From contig NC_063436.1 of assembly GCF_020379485.1 (NCBI RefSeq), positions 38,197,512 to 38,261,511 on the forward strand: a DNA stretch of 64,000 bases. The letters are read 5' to 3'. Made by a program: the position numbers and the translations under genes. Of this stretch, positions 48,154-59,477 are shown piece by piece (positions within the stretch are counted from its first letter, which is position 1; each line of letters begins with the position of its first letter). Under the pieces are notes generated by a model. That model saw only the letters and a program-made list of their open reading frames with translations. It made no database searches and had not been told where the DNA came from. The DNA comes from Brassica napus. Taxonomy: Eukaryota; Streptophyta; Magnoliopsida; Brassicales; Brassicaceae.

Positions 48154-48830
48154 CTCCCCATCTGCAACCAGTCATCATGCCAAAAAAATGCAGTGTGACC
48201 ATCGTTAATCTCAAACCGGATGAATTGATAAGCCAACTCTCTCAACTTGAGAAGCTTCCTCCAGATCCAAGATCCATTTCGAATAAATTATACTAAATTA
48301 TGGTTTAGTATGAATTATACTAGCCTTAATTTTGAAGTAGAAGTCTATTATATCGAATAATTTTCAAATCTGGAAAATCTGTGCATTTTAAAAACATGAA
48401 AATAGCTTCAATCTGAAATTTTTTTAAAAAAAATTGAATTTATAAGATAAATAATAGCAAATCAAACACATAGAGTTTGAATCTATCACTTTATTTGAAT
48501 AGAAACATAAAATTACATATTTTATAACTAATAGATCTAAATCTAATATTTTTAGGAGGGTAGTTAAAATCATGGATGAAAATGTCTACACAATAAGATA
48601 ACATTATAAAAGACATAAAAAAATTATAATTTAACATCATATTTTAGTAGTGTAATAAAAATTGAAGTCTATTAAACAATTAATTTTAAGCATACTTCAT
48701 CAGAATTCTAATGTATTGGCTAATTTTCATATTTAAAAATATGTACATTAAGAAAACATGAAAATACCTTAAAATCAGAAAATAAAAACTTTTAGTTAAA
48801 ATAGTATCTATCTATCTATATATATATATT

Positions 48831-49494
48831 ATATATGTAGTTGGTTGTGTTATTTTTTTTTTTTTTTGAAACAGTCCAGTAATATACATATTTTTTAAGA
48901 AATCTTAAAATGGATATATTTCACTGACAATAATGCGGCATAATAAGTGAAATCCACGAAAACGGATGAAACGATCATAAAAATCATTCACAAGGTGAAT
49001 TGACTTTGATGATAGTGACAGAAATCAAGGTTTAAATTAGCCAAAAGTTATTTTTCTCAAGATATTGTTTAACAAGTTTGAGCATGTTTCATTGGGTTAT
49101 TAAATTTACTATGGTTGAATCACGAGTAAGCAAACTGATAAATTCTAGTATACAATTCCATTTATGTGAAATATATAATATCAAAAGAGTAATTTAAAAA
49201 TATTATTTATAAAAAATTATGATAAAAAACACAACATAAGTTAATATGTATATAAATATTTAAAATAAATAATAATTATAAATATAACATCCAATCCAAA
49301 ATAAATCAAAAGAAAAATAGCAGGATTATAATAAATGTCCAACAAAAAAAAACTAATTACACCAATTTTTTTAGTTATAATTTCTTAATTTTCTTTAAGT
49401 GCCATAGTGATTTCTTATTATCAATATCAAAAATTGACAAACCAAAAAAAATTATTTCTTCTTCTAGTTTTTTAACATTAAATATTTAAAATTT
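48831..49494. other. AT-rich intergenic DNA
   Basis: Includes a poly(T) run at 48854-48867 and many poly(A) stretches. No gene or element end recognised. Confidence 0.4.
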
Positions 49495-50330
49495 ATTATA
49501 GATAATGGTCACCACCGGTTCAACCATTAAAGGTCACATGTAATTTGTAAAATTTTGAGATTTTTTTAGTTTCCAAATTTTAAATTAACACTTTTTTTTG
49601 CTTAAATCTGAATCAAATTATATGACGAATCAATCGATTTACCAATTCAACAGTGTGTCCATGCCGGATATGAAGACATTGACATGCACGTAATGTGAGT
49701 CGTGTTTGTAATTGAAAGGCATAGCCATTTATATTTAGCAGTGTTCACACATGGTGTATTTAACTAAGAATGATTATAGATAATGTTCACCCACTGGTTC
49801 AACCATTAAAGGTCACATGTAATTTGTGACATTTTGAGATTTTTTTTTGTTTCCTAATTTTAAATTTTAAATTAATGTTTTTTTTTGCTTAAATCTGAAT
49901 TCGCTCGATTTACCAATTCAATAGTGTGTCCGTGCTGGATATGAAGACATTGACATGCACGTAATGTGAGTCGTGTTTGTAATTGAAAGACATTTACATT
50001 TAGCAGTGTTCACAGGAGATGTATTTAACTAAGAATTGTTATAGATAATGGTCACCCACCGGTTCAACCATTAAAGGTCACATGTAATTTGTGACATTTT
50101 GAGATTTTTTTTTTAGTTTCCAAATTCTAAATTTAAAATTAATGTTTTTTTTTGCTTAAATCTGAATCGAATTATATGACGGATCACTCTATTTACCAAT
50201 TCAACAATGTGTCCATGCCGGATATGAAGACATTGACATGCACGTAATGTGAGTCGTATTTGTAAATGAAAGGCATAGCCATTTACATTTAGCTGTGTTC
50301 AGAGGAGGTGTATTTAACTAAGAATTGAGT
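49495..50330. repeat. Three tandem copies of a ~270-bp repeat
   Basis: Unit start GATAATGGTCACCCACCGG occurs at 49501, 49779 and 50044 (spacing 278 and 265 bp). Each unit also has GGTCACATGTAATTTGTGAC, then GATATGAAGACATTGACATG and GTAATGTGAGTCGT, and ends GGTGTATTTAACTAAGAAT. Copies are clearly related, with small indels, so the duplication is fairly recent. No coding. Confidence 0.9.
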
Positions 50331-52929
50331 TGATTTGTATTAAAACAATAAATTTACTGTTATTCAAACTTGAATGTTAAAACTTATTTAAAATCTAATG
50401 TTATTGAATTTGTTATTTCATAAAACACTTTGATATCCAATGTTACTGAAAATAGTTTAAGTTGAGAGCTTAAAAAAATTCTAGTGATTATAGAGTGTTT
50501 TGGTAAAATCTTAGTATAAGAAAAAAAATCAAATCTCATATTTTTAGGTGAAATCTATATAATAATAGTACAGTTTCTACTCTCCTATAAGACTATCCAC
50601 CTCAGCATTATGTGGGTCTCACAAAGAGAAACTGTGTTTGTGATTAACATTTATGATTTTGATTGCGTAATTCAGTTCATCTATTATTGATTGACATAAT
50701 AATTCTCTTCGACCCCCTTTTTTTCTATCGGAAACCAGATGCAACTAGAGAATTAAAATTCACTGAAAGAACACTACAAAAACTTTGCTTCAAGCGATCT
50801 CAGGGATCCAAACAGGAAAACAAAGTACCATAGCTATTTCGAGCAAAGATTGTGTTTCTTCTACTCTTGTCCATGGTCTAATTGCTCTTCCAAAAACCGA
50901 AGCGTTAGTTTGTCTCTGCTCCCTAATTTTCATCTCGAGCCCTTGATTTTCAAATAATTACATATATTCTGCTCTGATTTTATTTCGTGCATGAAGGATA
51001 TTCGTCTCAACCATAAGGTAAATGGAAAATCCATATTCGCTTTTCTCTAAAGTCTCGAACGTCATATTTAATTTTGTAATAGCTTTCCTACCAATTAGTT
51101 GTTTTGTTTGCAAGTTTATGCGAACTAAATCACATATATTATTTGCATAAAATCTCTGTCCTTTACTGATTCAACTGAGAATTTATGCTAATTGAATATG
51201 TTAATTAGCTTTTGAACCTCATGTTTCAGCTTTATGGTAGCACCTTTAATTTGCTTAAACTCTTTGTTTCACTGATCAACCCGAGTTTTAGGTGTGAGTT
51301 GTATGCATATATTGGTTTACATATGTTTTCTTCTAATGATGAAATTTGATTTTTGGAGGCATGGAACATGTGAGTCAGTTTCCACGTCAATTTAACCATA
51401 GCAATGAGCAGACATGAACATCAAATTCTCTTGCTCTTTTTATATAATCAATTTCGATATATGCTGAAGAAAGATAAAAATAAATTAGTTACCTTTCTCC
51501 TGTATAAATAAGTTTCTATATAGATTGTACTCTTATGGATTTGGAAGGCTGACAATCACGCACTCAATGAATTGCTGCAGGTATTCTTATGGGTGTGCAG
51601 TGCAGTTCATTCGACATGTAAAGATTACGGGGAAGAAAGTCACGGCTGGTCTTATCTTTGCAAGCCCTCTGGACGCAACACTCTGGCGGCGGCGTTCAGA
51701 CCGAGGTTAGCTCTTGAGCTTGGGATTCATTGCTTGAACGTAATTTCTATAGTCTTACGTTGGGTGCTTTGTGTTTATACCCAGCTCCCATTATGGGCTT
51801 ATTGTGATAATGCATTGCCTTACTGTTGTTTTCTGCTATCTACCCAGATGCCTTACTTACATCTTACATAATCTTTGCTTCAGGAAAACGATGCACGTGG
51901 TGAAGATCTTGAGGTTGATGGTGGCAGTCTCTACCTTTAGGATGGCTCTTTTGTTGGCTGAAGTTACTCTGCAAACTCATACATGGTTGGTGAGTAAACG
52001 AACCTGCTGATTTGACCTTTTTTTTTGCTATTTATTGTTCTCAACCAGCTAAGATTGTTTAGATATAACCATCTTTTGGTTTTCACCAGATAGCGATATG
52101 CTTTTTTGTAGTGTCTATTAATGGTAGGACTCAGGATAATACAGTTTCCTACCTGTTCTCAAGAAGCAGTTCTCTTGCAGTATGTACTTCACTACTCTCT
52201 TTCTTTCTTATGTTCATAATGTTGATTTTTTTTTTTTTACTAATCTGTTTTAGCTGTACTGCAGGTTATTGCAGAGTATTCAATCTTTCCATGTAAATAC
52301 ACTTTCTTGAGTTAAAAATATGCAGTTCATGATTGGTCGTGTTTCGTATTCTAATTGTTAAATGATTTTTGCAAGAGCTTCAACTTTGCTTTCATATTAC
52401 ATGAGCAACATTATCAAAGTATTATATATATGTCATTGTTTTGCACTTGCATTCTCAGTTTGTTCGCTCTGGTTTTATTTTCTGATTTTTTAGAATCAAA
52501 TTTGGTTTGGGACCAGATGAGAAGCTAAAATTTCCTTGTCATCAACACGAGACACATGCTTTCCGCTCTTAGTCAGTAAACTATATCCACAAGAAACCTC
52601 TTTGGGGACTTGGTGGTCCGACAGCGCCCCTGCCTACGACCAACAGCCTCATTCCACTTATTTCTTCTCATACAAGGATCATGGGAATCTCAGTACGCCG
52701 ATTTTTTCTTGTGTTGGTATTCGTCTATTCTCACCTCCTATGCAAACCAAATCCTCTGTGTTGCTTCCTCCACATATAGCGGAAGTGGGGTATCCCTATG
52801 TGGAAAGTTTCCTCTCTTACACCAATGGCGTATGCTAAGATCTTACCCTTCTGAGTAAACAGCTGGGTTTAGGTCGATCGGCTCGAAGTTTCACGCTGCA
52901 GTCACATGTACAATATAACTGAGCATCAA

Positions 52930-53450
52930 TACATCATTTGTTCATCCCATCAGCAACTGTTGAGGAAGTCCTTACCGGCTATCATGTGATTAATCTTCAG
53001 AAGTTCATGCTTCACCAGTATGACCACCTTCATACTCTTTCCAACACTAACTTAGAGCTCCAAGGTATGTTTTTATATTGTAACTTTGTTTACTTTGTGT
53101 TTTCAAATTTTTAAGCTAGATTTCACCTTGCAGATGTATCGGCCAGATATGTTCCGTCCAGGGCTCTGACCTAACCAACAATGCAGCAACAACTTGAGTT
53201 GTGGTCCGTCTCCTTATTGACCCGTAAGTAAACAACATACCACAAGATATTTCCCATATTACTCTTTACTACGTGCTTACAATTAAGTTTTTATATTTCC
53301 TACATCAGAGCTGTGACTGTTTACTCATATTTGTGGGACGAGTCTACCTCAAATTTTAGAGATCTTTTGCATTCTGGGGATAAATCTCAGTCTGTAATGG
53401 TGGTCATTACAGTGAATCCAAAGATTTTTGGAGGTTTGTGCATGTAAATT
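52930..53450 (+). pseudogene. RPA1-like (DUF223 / OB-fold) gene fragment in the Helitron
   Basis: The segment 53310-53437 reads VTVYSYLWDESTSNFRDLL and SQSVMVVITVNPKIFGG, a clear match to the OB-fold of plant RPA1-like proteins. An upstream exon-like stretch (52934-53065, ..HTLSNTNLELQ, then a GT donor) and a short one at 53134 (DVSARYVPSRALT) fit the preceding part of the family. Stops and missing parts make it a pseudogene. RPA-like genes are typical passengers of plant Helitrons. Confidence 0.65.
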
Positions 53451-54249
53451 TGTGAAAAAAACTGTCTGATGGTTATGATTATCTGACCACATATGTTACC
53501 TTCTATGTATGTTTCGTTTTATATATATACTTCAATCTTTTGTTTTTTCTTCCTTGGTTAGGTTATGATCTTTACCAAGACTGATTACTTTCAAAATCTG
53601 GCTGAGCCGAAGATTTTGCAAGAAGGTTTAAATTGAAGGTATTTTCTGATGATGAATCTTGCCGAATAGATTTAGTTCTTCGCTTTTTTCTTAACATGTA
53701 AATTTTTTCTTCCAGCGTATGCTATATATGTTGCTATAAAGAAAAGAAGAACCTTGGGGGTGCCATTATTGACTTTATTTATAATAAAGCATGCGAACAA
53801 ATATTTGTAAGTTTCTGATCATATCTCCGTCTGTGAGATTGATGCTTTGTGTCAACATGATTTCCTTGAAAATAATGTTTACAATACCAAAACTTGAGAA
53901 TGTTGGAACAAAACCCGCAAACGCAGTCGTGAGTGAAGTTGAATTTCTATCATGTGTTTTTGTTGTTTGAAACATGGTTGTGTTTTTATTTATCCTGCAA
54001 ACTATAGCTCACGGAGAAAGAGTTTCTATTTTGATTTTCTATTATTAATAAAGCTATGACATGATTCTCGCAGATCAAAATGTTGTTATCTCGACACGTT
54101 CACATCGAAAGATTAGAAAAATAGCATCATTGTGGTGTCCTAAACATCCACTGTTTTCTAAGCTTATTTGGACCCTTCTTCATATTTTTGTTAAAAAAAA
54201 ATACAAATCTTACCAAATCAAAAACCACAATATAACACAGCATCATCAC

Positions 54250-54682
54250 TGTTGGACCCAATTTCGGTCAGTACATTAATGGGCCGCGATCAAAGATATG
54301 GGCCATAAGGAACTGAAGCCCATAGCAAGCAATCGAGCTCGAAAACGAAGACTTCGAGGTCCCGGAGATTGCGGAGCAGTTACGAAGATCACGAGGTCGA
54401 CTTACTATAAAGGAAGAAGAACCGACATTAAGAAGGACACGTTTAAAACCCTAGAGAGAGCTACACACATATATCGATCTTGTTTTCATCCCAATCTTAG
54501 ATCATTTCTTTATCGATCTCATTTGTATCATTCGATCTAGTTCAACTCATTGAATTCGATCTTATTCATCAATAAAGTCCATTTTTACCTATTGGAAACT
54601 GTTTACATCCTACATCATTTGTCTTCCCTAGATCGAACTCCCGATCACTAACAAATACTTAGTGTAGGTTTTAGGTTCTACA
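54250..54682 (+). mobile_element. Solo LTR, 433 bp, nested in the Helitron candidate
   Basis: TGTTGGACCCAA...GGTTCTACA with the 5-bp duplication ATCAC at 54245-54249 and 54683-54687. It includes a TATA-like TTACTATAAAGG, AATAAAG and the R/U5-like end typical of short copia or TRIM LTRs. The strand is inferred from that order. Confidence 0.85.
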
Positions 54683-54757
54683 ATCACCTACAGACTTTTT
54701 GTAATTAGCAACAATAACGTCAACGACCATGTGCTTGCGCAGGGGCTATATCCCTAG

Positions 54758-54891
54758 TTTATAGAATAATTTACTAAAATCATGTTAATTTATAGAATAA
54801 TTTACTAAAAAAATAAATTAATCCTTACGCGCAGCAACGACTGTGGATAACATCTTGTATGCGACAGACTTAAACAACATCGCTTACACCA
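54758..54891. other. Short spacer with a direct duplication
   Basis: TTATAGAATAATTTACTAAAA occurs at about 54759 and again at about 54791 (32-bp offset). The rest has no feature other than the MULE target duplication at its right end (CTTACACCA, 54883-54891). Confidence 0.6.
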
Positions 54892-54995
54892 AGGGAAATC
54901 GGTCTATTCATACATTAACATAAGGCTGCGGTCCCGATCAATACATACACTGATGACATGTGCTAAAACATACATCGACATAGATTTATTATAAA
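54892..54995 (+). repeat. Left terminal inverted repeat of the MULE, outer part
   Basis: Pairs with 59745-59849 (reverse complement): shared blocks GGGAAATCGG, TGCTAAAACATACATC, ACATAGATTTATT. It is cut by the Helitron at 54996. Confidence 0.85.
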
Positions 54996-57824
54996 CTAGG
55001 GTAGGCCCGCCCTACGGGTGGGAAGTAAAAAAAATTTAGTTTATCTTAATTTTTGATTATTATTTTTAAATATATGTATTATTCGGTTTTGTTATTTTTA
55101 TTTCAATTTTTTTAAAATTTTTTTATGAAAAGTCAAAGAGTAAATTAGAAAATATATAAACTTTTCTTACTCTTCTTATGAGGTCTCAACCTTGGTGAAC
55201 ATATGGTTCAAGAAGTCTTTTATTTGCTGGCAGTTTCTGTTTATTGTTGTGTGTACTACTGAATGGATATAGATTAATTTCATCAAACGTGTGAGTCAAT
55301 TTCTTCACTTGCATAACCCAATTTGTTTTGAAATAGTATCTCTTTGGTGAGTCTTGGATCATTTGCGGTGGCTCCATCCTTATGATCTCCCTCTAACCTG
55401 AACGCTCTTAAACACTATCTTTTTGAGGTTTTAATTCAGCTTTATATTGTCATTGATCTTCTCTTTTTACATGACATTGTCATTGCTCTTTTGAGATCAT
55501 ATTTTTCCTTTTCTTTAAAATTAGTGATCTTTAAAGGAAACATTTATACTTTTGTCCAACAAATTGGAAACATCTATACACCTTATTCTCAACTTGTTGA
55601 AAAAATCGCAGAGTATGGCCAATAACAAATATGAGGTAAAGCATGAACAAAAAAAAATTTAAAAGACCTAATGAACATATTTTATGAATTTATAAAATAG
55701 AACTACAATTTTAAAGTGAATAGTGAAGGAAGTAATAAACCTTTTGAAAATAAGGTGAAAGAATCTAAAAATGGGAAAGTGATGCATATCCTAAGCCAAG
55801 AATATTAGTTTTTACAGACCTTGATGCATGTGGGGAGCTCTTACAATTGTAAACTTATCTTTACTAATTCTTTGTTTCTCTGTCACCTAAAGCCTTCCCA
55901 TTTAGTCAAATTTGATCACCAAACCTGCCCAATATTAGAAAATAAACATTGCAATCTAGACATCTGTCACAGAACATCAAATTTTGATTGTAATAAAGCA
56001 CTACTGATTACTTAGAAGTCCAACTAACACTAAAATAATAGAGATATGATAGTTCAATGAGTGAAAAAAATTATGCTTAGACCATGTCTGGCACATGACT
56101 GTATCTTTTATAATAAGATAGTTACCTTGCAAACTTCCTTAGCTTTCTTAGCATCTCATCTTCATCCAAAGAGTTATAAATCATTCGAAAATAATCAGAC
56201 AGCTTGAGAGCAGCACTTGTATTGTATATAGCACAATCAGAGTTAAGAAAAACCTGTGACAAACACATGAATCAGACCTGTATGGAAAAATGAAAAAAAA
56301 ATGATTTTAAGAAATTGGACTATTCTCTGTTGACACAATGGGTTTCTCTTATGACTTACATTAATTCACTGTAAGCTTGTTCCTATTTTCGCAGCTCCAT
56401 TGTGGTAGAGAAGTAGAACCATCATTAGAACTCTTCCATTCCTCTCATTCAGTGGAGCATCGATCTTGTAAAAAATAAAAAAAAAACACTGAGGTTACAA
56501 TTCAAAGCAACCAAAAAGATTGAAATCAAGGATGATTCTTTTTGATAATTATGAGTTTAAACGCCAAAAAAGTCTAACTATGATGATCTAAAGATATGAA
56601 TACAAAATTTTGATAATCATGAGTACAAATGTTATATAAGTTAAGTAAACATGATATATATATTTATCTGTTTTCAAGGAAAGGCATGTTGGGACGTTAA
56701 TAGTTGAGAAACAAAACCCGGCAAATCAAAGTCAGCATTAGCTAGAGCCTGTAGTTGTTCATACTTTCAAAACTGGAACTTCTCAGTTGGGATGGTACAC
56801 GGTTGCTAGCATGAGTGTCGCCTGAAAACGCTAAAAAAAGGAAAAAAAAAACAAACAACAACTGTCGAGACATCTCCAAAAGAGGGAAATTATAATACTG
56901 ATTTTTATATATAAGTGAGCCTAACGCCACCGTGTGTTCAAACACTCCGATGAACATGAGTTTTAAGAACATAATAAAAAAAGCATAATCAACAACCGAT
57001 TCAAAACCAAAAATAGAATTTTGAAAACAACTGGATTCAAAACCATCTCCCAAGGAAGAAAAATAGATTTTTCATAACTATGATCCTATACGCAGCCGTG
57101 TGTTCAACCTTTATGATGAACATGAATTTCTTGAACAGAATCACCTTAGAGTCACCAATGAGCTCGTTTCTGGCTTCTCAAAACCTGAGGAGGCACACCT
57201 CCACGGTGGGAAATCAGCAAAAAATGATAGATAAGTTAGACATTAAATGGATTCGGTGAGGATGATGATCATGGGAAGAAGACTGACCTTTATATACGAA
57301 ACGTTTCACCGACTGGAAGGGAGTTAAGAAGAATTGAATGAGTAATTGTTGATGGCGTGGATCTAAGGAGTAAAGATGACTATTAATGACGATAAACACT
57401 GAATCTCGTAACGTATTATATACGTTGAATCGGAGACGGAACAACATGAATGAAACCGACATAGAGATTCAATACGAATATTTGACAAAGAGAACCTCCC
57501 AGCACCTCCATTACAGTTTGACCTAATCGGATCTTGAGAAAAGGATGAACCCTAGATCCATCGCAGAAGATGATATTTCACTTTTTCAGGTCACGACAAA
57601 AAAACGCATCATGTAGGCCGCAATTAAACAACATCAATGTAACTCGTAGAGGCCTATTAATAAAACTCTCCAAATGACAGCAATAAAACTCGTAGAGGCC
57701 CATTAACAACACTCCCCAAACGACAGCAATAAAATTCACGTGGACACGTGTCAAACGTAATTATCTATGTCGCTGCTGACGTGGCGCAAGGAGAAGAGAA
57801 TAAACTGTACTTTATATATATAGA
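54996..57824 (-). mobile_element. Helitron, 2829 bp, inserted in the MULE terminal repeat
   Basis: In the minus sense it starts TCTATATATATAAAGTACAG after an A and ends with a hairpin (CCCACCC-GTA-GGGCGGG, 55006-55022) followed by CCTACCCTAG and a host T. There is no target duplication. The opposite MULE repeat keeps the empty site (ATTTATTTTAAATTACATA), which fixes both ends. No Rep/helicase domain seen, so it is non-autonomous. The inside has exon-like segments on the minus strand with GT...AG borders (about 56270-56127, NTSAALKLSDYFRMIYNSLD; about 56465-56370, NERNGRVLMMVLLLYHNGAA) that I do not recognise; they may be captured host exons. Confidence 0.88.
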
Positions 57825-58078
57825 TTTCATACACAAACTAATAAAAATAGGTTAATCATACGTTGACCTCTTTTCCATTAGTCAAACGTTTATAGATGAT
57901 GATATGTCATTAACGAAAGCTTACGTGTCGCTGAACTGTCTATTACGAATTGAAATATTAATTATTAAAAAAAAGTTTGTCAATTACGTTCAAGTGGGGT
58001 TCGAATTAAAAATTGAATCGCTAAACCACTGCGACAAAGTAACTAATTGTTTATATTCTTTATGGTGTGAAATATATC
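57825..58078 (+). repeat. Left terminal inverted repeat of the MULE, inner part
   Basis: Continues the repeat after the Helitron: CAAACTAATAAAAATAGG, GTCAAACGTT, GACAAAGTAACTAATTGTTT pair with the reverse complement of about 59478-59744. Confidence 0.85.
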
Positions 58079-58457
58079 ACTACTAAATGTTTAATTATTT
58101 CTTCTTCTTCCCATCTGCTACTCTTCATCCTTGGTGAGTTGCCATATTTTCAGTCTCGTTCCTTCTTCACACAAACCCCTCAAATAATCTCCTTTCTACT
58201 TTTGCTTCTCTGTCGGAAAGTTATCATTTTTAATCTTTGGGGAGTTAAAGTTTCTTTACTTTTGAGGCCTTTGTTACATTGATTGAGATGTTCTTGAGAT
58301 TTTTGCTTAAAGATATCTTTAGTCCAGTGAGTTTTTGGGTACTTGAATGCTTTCCATATTTGGAGTATTACTTCCTTCATAGGACTCAATAACATCTTCT
58401 CTGGTCTGTAACTTGTGTTTTTTTTTTCAGGTCTTAGTTAAGCTTCGTAAAGAGTCA
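58079..58457 (+). other. Captured 5' UTR and intron of the ICMT gene (probable)
   Basis: Pyrimidine-rich leader-like sequence followed by an intron-like stretch ending TTTTTTTTTCAG at 58430, 27 bp before the ICMT ATG. It suggests that the capture included upstream non-coding DNA of the donor gene. Confidence 0.5.
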
Positions 58458-59452
58458 ATGACAGAGATCTTGACTGACACTGCACTCAGGCAGTTAACAC
58501 AAATGTTCCTGGCGATAATCTTCTTCTACGCATCAGAATACATTCTCGCCAGAGCCATTCACGGACCATCGATGTGAGGTTTGGTCAAGCCCATCAGACT
58601 TGTTCATCGGCTAGGCCGACTTGCACAAGTCACGCGCGGACAACATATGGGCCTAATCATTGAAGCCCACTAGGTCAAGTGTTGATACAAAGAAGGAGAA
58701 ATCGCGACAGGAATCTCTAAGCAAGGCGAAAGCCAAGTCTCTTTGAGGCATGAGCCTCAAGCATCCAGGGAGTGCTTCCATGGCGTCTCTTAGAGAGATA
58801 GAGTAAGCTATACATATATATGTTGTTCTAGGCTTAGCTCTTAGCCATGTACTTCTCTTGAATCTCTTTATAGTCTCTAGGGTTTGTATACCCAGGACAT
58901 AGAGAGTAATGAACTTGTAAACCACATCAGAGGTGTTTTCCAATACTTCATAGTGGATGTTGTGGATCCTGGATCCACCCCAAATGTAGCGGTGCGGCCG
59001 TGGACTGGGTGAAATATTCTTGAGTCATGAACAAGGATTGAATCAATGGGAAAGATTAAGGGACCTGGGAATTGCAGTGAGTAATATCATAAGCTACGAA
59101 TCCCACAACAAAGTCTTGTTAGAGTTACGATTAACTCTACACGTGGTATCAGAACCATAAATTCCGTAACAATCGAGAGTAACTCTAAGCTCACTCTTAA
59201 TCACCAAACACTATGCTTTCGCAATGCTAGTCTCACTCCTCGAGTACCTAATCGAGATCACTTTGTTACCAAACCTGAAACAACACTAGTGGATCAGCAA
59301 CTTCGGTCTTACAATTATTCTTCTCGGCGAAATCCTTCGCAAAACTGCGGTCATCACAGCTGGTGGATCGTCCATGCACCTTTTAAAGTTCCTCCACGAG
59401 TAGCATCACAGGCTTGTGACGCGAGGAGTGTATTCCTTTGTCGTAGAAGAAG
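58458..59452 (+). pseudogene. Captured fragment of isoprenylcysteine carboxyl methyltransferase (ICMT/STE14)
   Basis: ICMT methylates the C-terminal prenylcysteine of CaaX proteins in the ER membrane. From the ATG at 58458 the frame reads MTEILTDTALRQLTQMFLAI, matching the family N terminus, to AIHGPS at 58572. After the insertion 58573-59171 it resumes at once with VTLSSLLITKHYAFAMLVSL, LEYLIEITLLPNLKQH, ISNFGLTIILLGEILRKTAV and HHRLVTRGVY. Two nonsense changes are visible: TGG to TAG after KQH (about 59269) and GAG to TAG before HHR (about 59401). Similarity ends near 59435-59452, about 130 codons into a protein of about 197; the catalytic C-terminal part is absent. Confidence 0.88.
58573..59171 (+). 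mobile_element. 599-bp TG...CA insertion in the captured ICMT gene (solo LTR or TRIM-like)
   Basis: TGTGAGGTTTGG...TTCCGTAACA with the 5-bp duplication ATCGA (58568-58572, 59172-59176). Removing it restores GGACCATCGAGAGTAACT (G P S R V T) in frame. It has a TATA-like CTATACATATATATG and transcript-like ends. The primer-site-like TGGTATCAGAACC (59144-59156) lies only 15 bp before its right end, which is odd for a solo LTR. Confidence 0.8.
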
Positions 59453-59477
59453 AATATCATAGTTAAATATTTCCTAA

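Larger units (their letters stand above)
45925..48294 (-). mobile_element. LINE (5'-truncated) with a solo LTR inside
   Basis: Minus-strand LINE with a 9-base T run at its low end (poly-A tail, 45927-45935) and the target duplication AAATTATGG at 45916-45924 and 48295-48303. Coding pieces: 48285-48159, WIWRKLLKLRELAYQFIRFE and FFWHDDWLQMG; then, past the solo LTR, 46822-46039 with RLMDITGDVG, the zf-RVT block (WSKSLWFPQGVPRYSFIVWL, CLMCGERDESRDQIIFACPF) and the LINE C terminus. The frame is open from 46857 down to the stop at 46039, so this end decayed little. It lacks RT proper. Confidence 0.88.
45350..48830. repeat. 363-bp degenerate tandem repeat, at least three units, split by a LINE
   Basis: The marker GTACATTTT / GTGCATTTT occurs at 45638, 48381 and 48743. 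The last two are 362 bp apart; the first two are 364 bp apart after removing the LINE and one target copy (2379 bp). Other shared blocks: TTATGGTTTAGTAT (45531, and 48299 after the LINE), and the AAGATAAAATTATGAAA-like block at about 45841 and 48595. Units are AT-rich and diverged, and no protein is encoded. Outer limits are approximate. Confidence 0.7.
50554..54757 (+). mobile_element. Helitron (candidate), 4.2 kb, with RPA1-like fragment and a nested solo LTR
   Basis: Starts TCTATATAATAATAGTACAG after an A and ends ...GGGGCTATATCCCTAG before a T, without target duplication, as Helitrons do. A short stem (TGTGC/GCGCA, about 54730-54741) lies 12 bp before the end. The 5' end matches that of the better supported Helitron at 54996-57824 (TCTATATATATAAAGTACAG), and the 3' ends share ...CCCTAG. 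No Rep/helicase motif was found. The inside has exon-like segments (51530-51710, 52540-52840) I could not identify and an RPA1-like piece. Confidence 0.6.
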
